DNA of 64,000 nucleotides from Massilia sp. Root351 (GTDB lineage Bacteria; Pseudomonadota; Gammaproteobacteria; Burkholderiales; Burkholderiaceae_D), in contig NZ_LMDJ01000001.1 in assembly GCF_001425045.1 (NCBI RefSeq), positions 1 through 64,000 on the forward strand, in the 5' to 3' direction. Positions 63,673-64,000 of the stretch are shown piece by piece (the first letter of the stretch is position 1; the number at the start of each line of letters is the position of its first letter). The translations under genes were made by a program, and so were the position numbers. Below the pieces are notes generated by a model, which saw only the letters and a program-made list of their open reading frames with translations, was not told the origin of the DNA and did not search any database.

Positions 63673-64000
63673 CTAGTCCAGGGCGATCACCCGGTCGCCC
63701 GGTCCGGCCTGGCATCCCGCAGCGGCCGGTGTCCATCCCTTGTGCACCACGATTTGCCGCGCGTTGTGGCAGATCTCCGTGCGCTCGCTGGCAGGATAGC
63801 GCTGCTGCACAAAGGCCTCCAGCGTGGACGGCAAGCTCACCTTCAGTTTCATCTCATAGCGGTCCTGCGCCGGATGGTCGTCCAGGTGTACATGCGGCAC
63901 GAAGTACGAAGCCAGCATCAGGAAGCTCGAGTTTACAGCCACGCCCTCCGGCGCATAGCCCGTTTCGCGCAGCCAGGCCTGCGCCCGCTCGCGCACGTCG
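63673..64000 (-). CDS. Hypothetical protein, 5' part outside the window
   Basis: The frame is open from a stop at 63673-63675 to the window end, giving at least 108 residues of the C-terminal part. Visible sequence includes SSFLMLASYFVPHVHLDDHPAQ, then LPSTLEAFVQQRYPASERTEI and a final GDRVIALD. No family is recognised. A GTG at 63996 is in frame but the reading frame continues beyond it, so I treat the gene as truncated by the window edge. It converges with astE six bases away. Confidence 0.55.
   Translation of the reverse strand, partial: DVRERAQAWLRETGYAPEGVAVNSSFLMLASYFVPHVHLDDHPAQDRYEMKLKVSLPSTLEAFVQQRYPASERTEICHNARQIVVHKGWTPAAAGCQAGPGDRVIALD

Overview
This GC-rich window looks like chromosome from a betaproteobacterium of the family Oxalobacteraceae (Massilia/Duganella/Janthinobacterium type). 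The 23S and 5S rRNA sequences fit that group, as do the queA-tgt-yajC-secD-secF order, the tandem fadD genes, the class II dihydroorotase and the aru-type arginine pathway. The genus is inferred from family-level resemblance; I could not run a search.

Layout. 1-430: end of an rRNA operon (23S 3' end, processing hairpin, 5S, terminator); the 5S gene carries a perfect 65-bp internal tandem duplication. 537-8487: secreted thermolysin-like protease, PagL-type lipid A deacylase, 3-hydroxyisobutyrate-dehydrogenase-like enzyme, M20 amidohydrolase, molybdopterin oxidoreductase and a lipoprotein aminopeptidase. 8561-12108: two tandem long-chain acyl-CoA ligases. 12131-17491: PhoD phosphatase whose last codons lie inside a palindromic repeat, acyl-CoA thioesterase, Atm1-type ABC exporter, DctA-type symporter. 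17687-22860: glutamate/aspartate-type ABC importer (order L-I-J-K), amidohydrolase, YefM/YoeB toxin-antitoxin pair with an extended antitoxin. 22987-28756: pyrC, DUF3025 protein, Gfo/Idh/MocA oxidoreductase, MFS carrier, a short membrane-peptide ORF, M23 peptidase. 28778-36562: recG, then queA, tgt, yajC, secD, secF (tRNA queuosine synthesis and Sec translocon accessory subunits). 36639-40371: WYL regulator, Fur-controlled TonB siderophore receptor, glutathione S-transferase. 40639-46364: an uncharacterised, translationally coupled five-gene operon of coiled-coil and membrane proteins, containing a duplicated two-gene module; it is the best candidate for an undescribed system here. 46416-50410: class V aminotransferase, HDOD protein, small hypothetical protein, MarR regulator, EamA exporter. 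50435-63666: AraC-type ArgR-like regulator followed by the complete arginine succinyltransferase pathway (astC, aruF, aruG, astD, astB, astE) with the large NAD-glutamate dehydrogenase gene inserted before astE. 63673-64000: a protein cut by the window end.

How the genes work together. The clearest physiological unit is the last one. Arginine is succinylated by AruF/AruG and processed by AstB, AstC, AstD and AstE to glutamate; the co-located dehydrogenase can then convert glutamate to 2-oxoglutarate plus ammonia. The glutamate/aspartate importer and the dicarboxylate symporter fit the same amino-acid and organic-acid lifestyle. Two genes end inside different interspersed palindromes, suggesting that such elements have reshaped coding ends in this genome. 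No CRISPR array, prophage, transposase or tRNA gene was seen.
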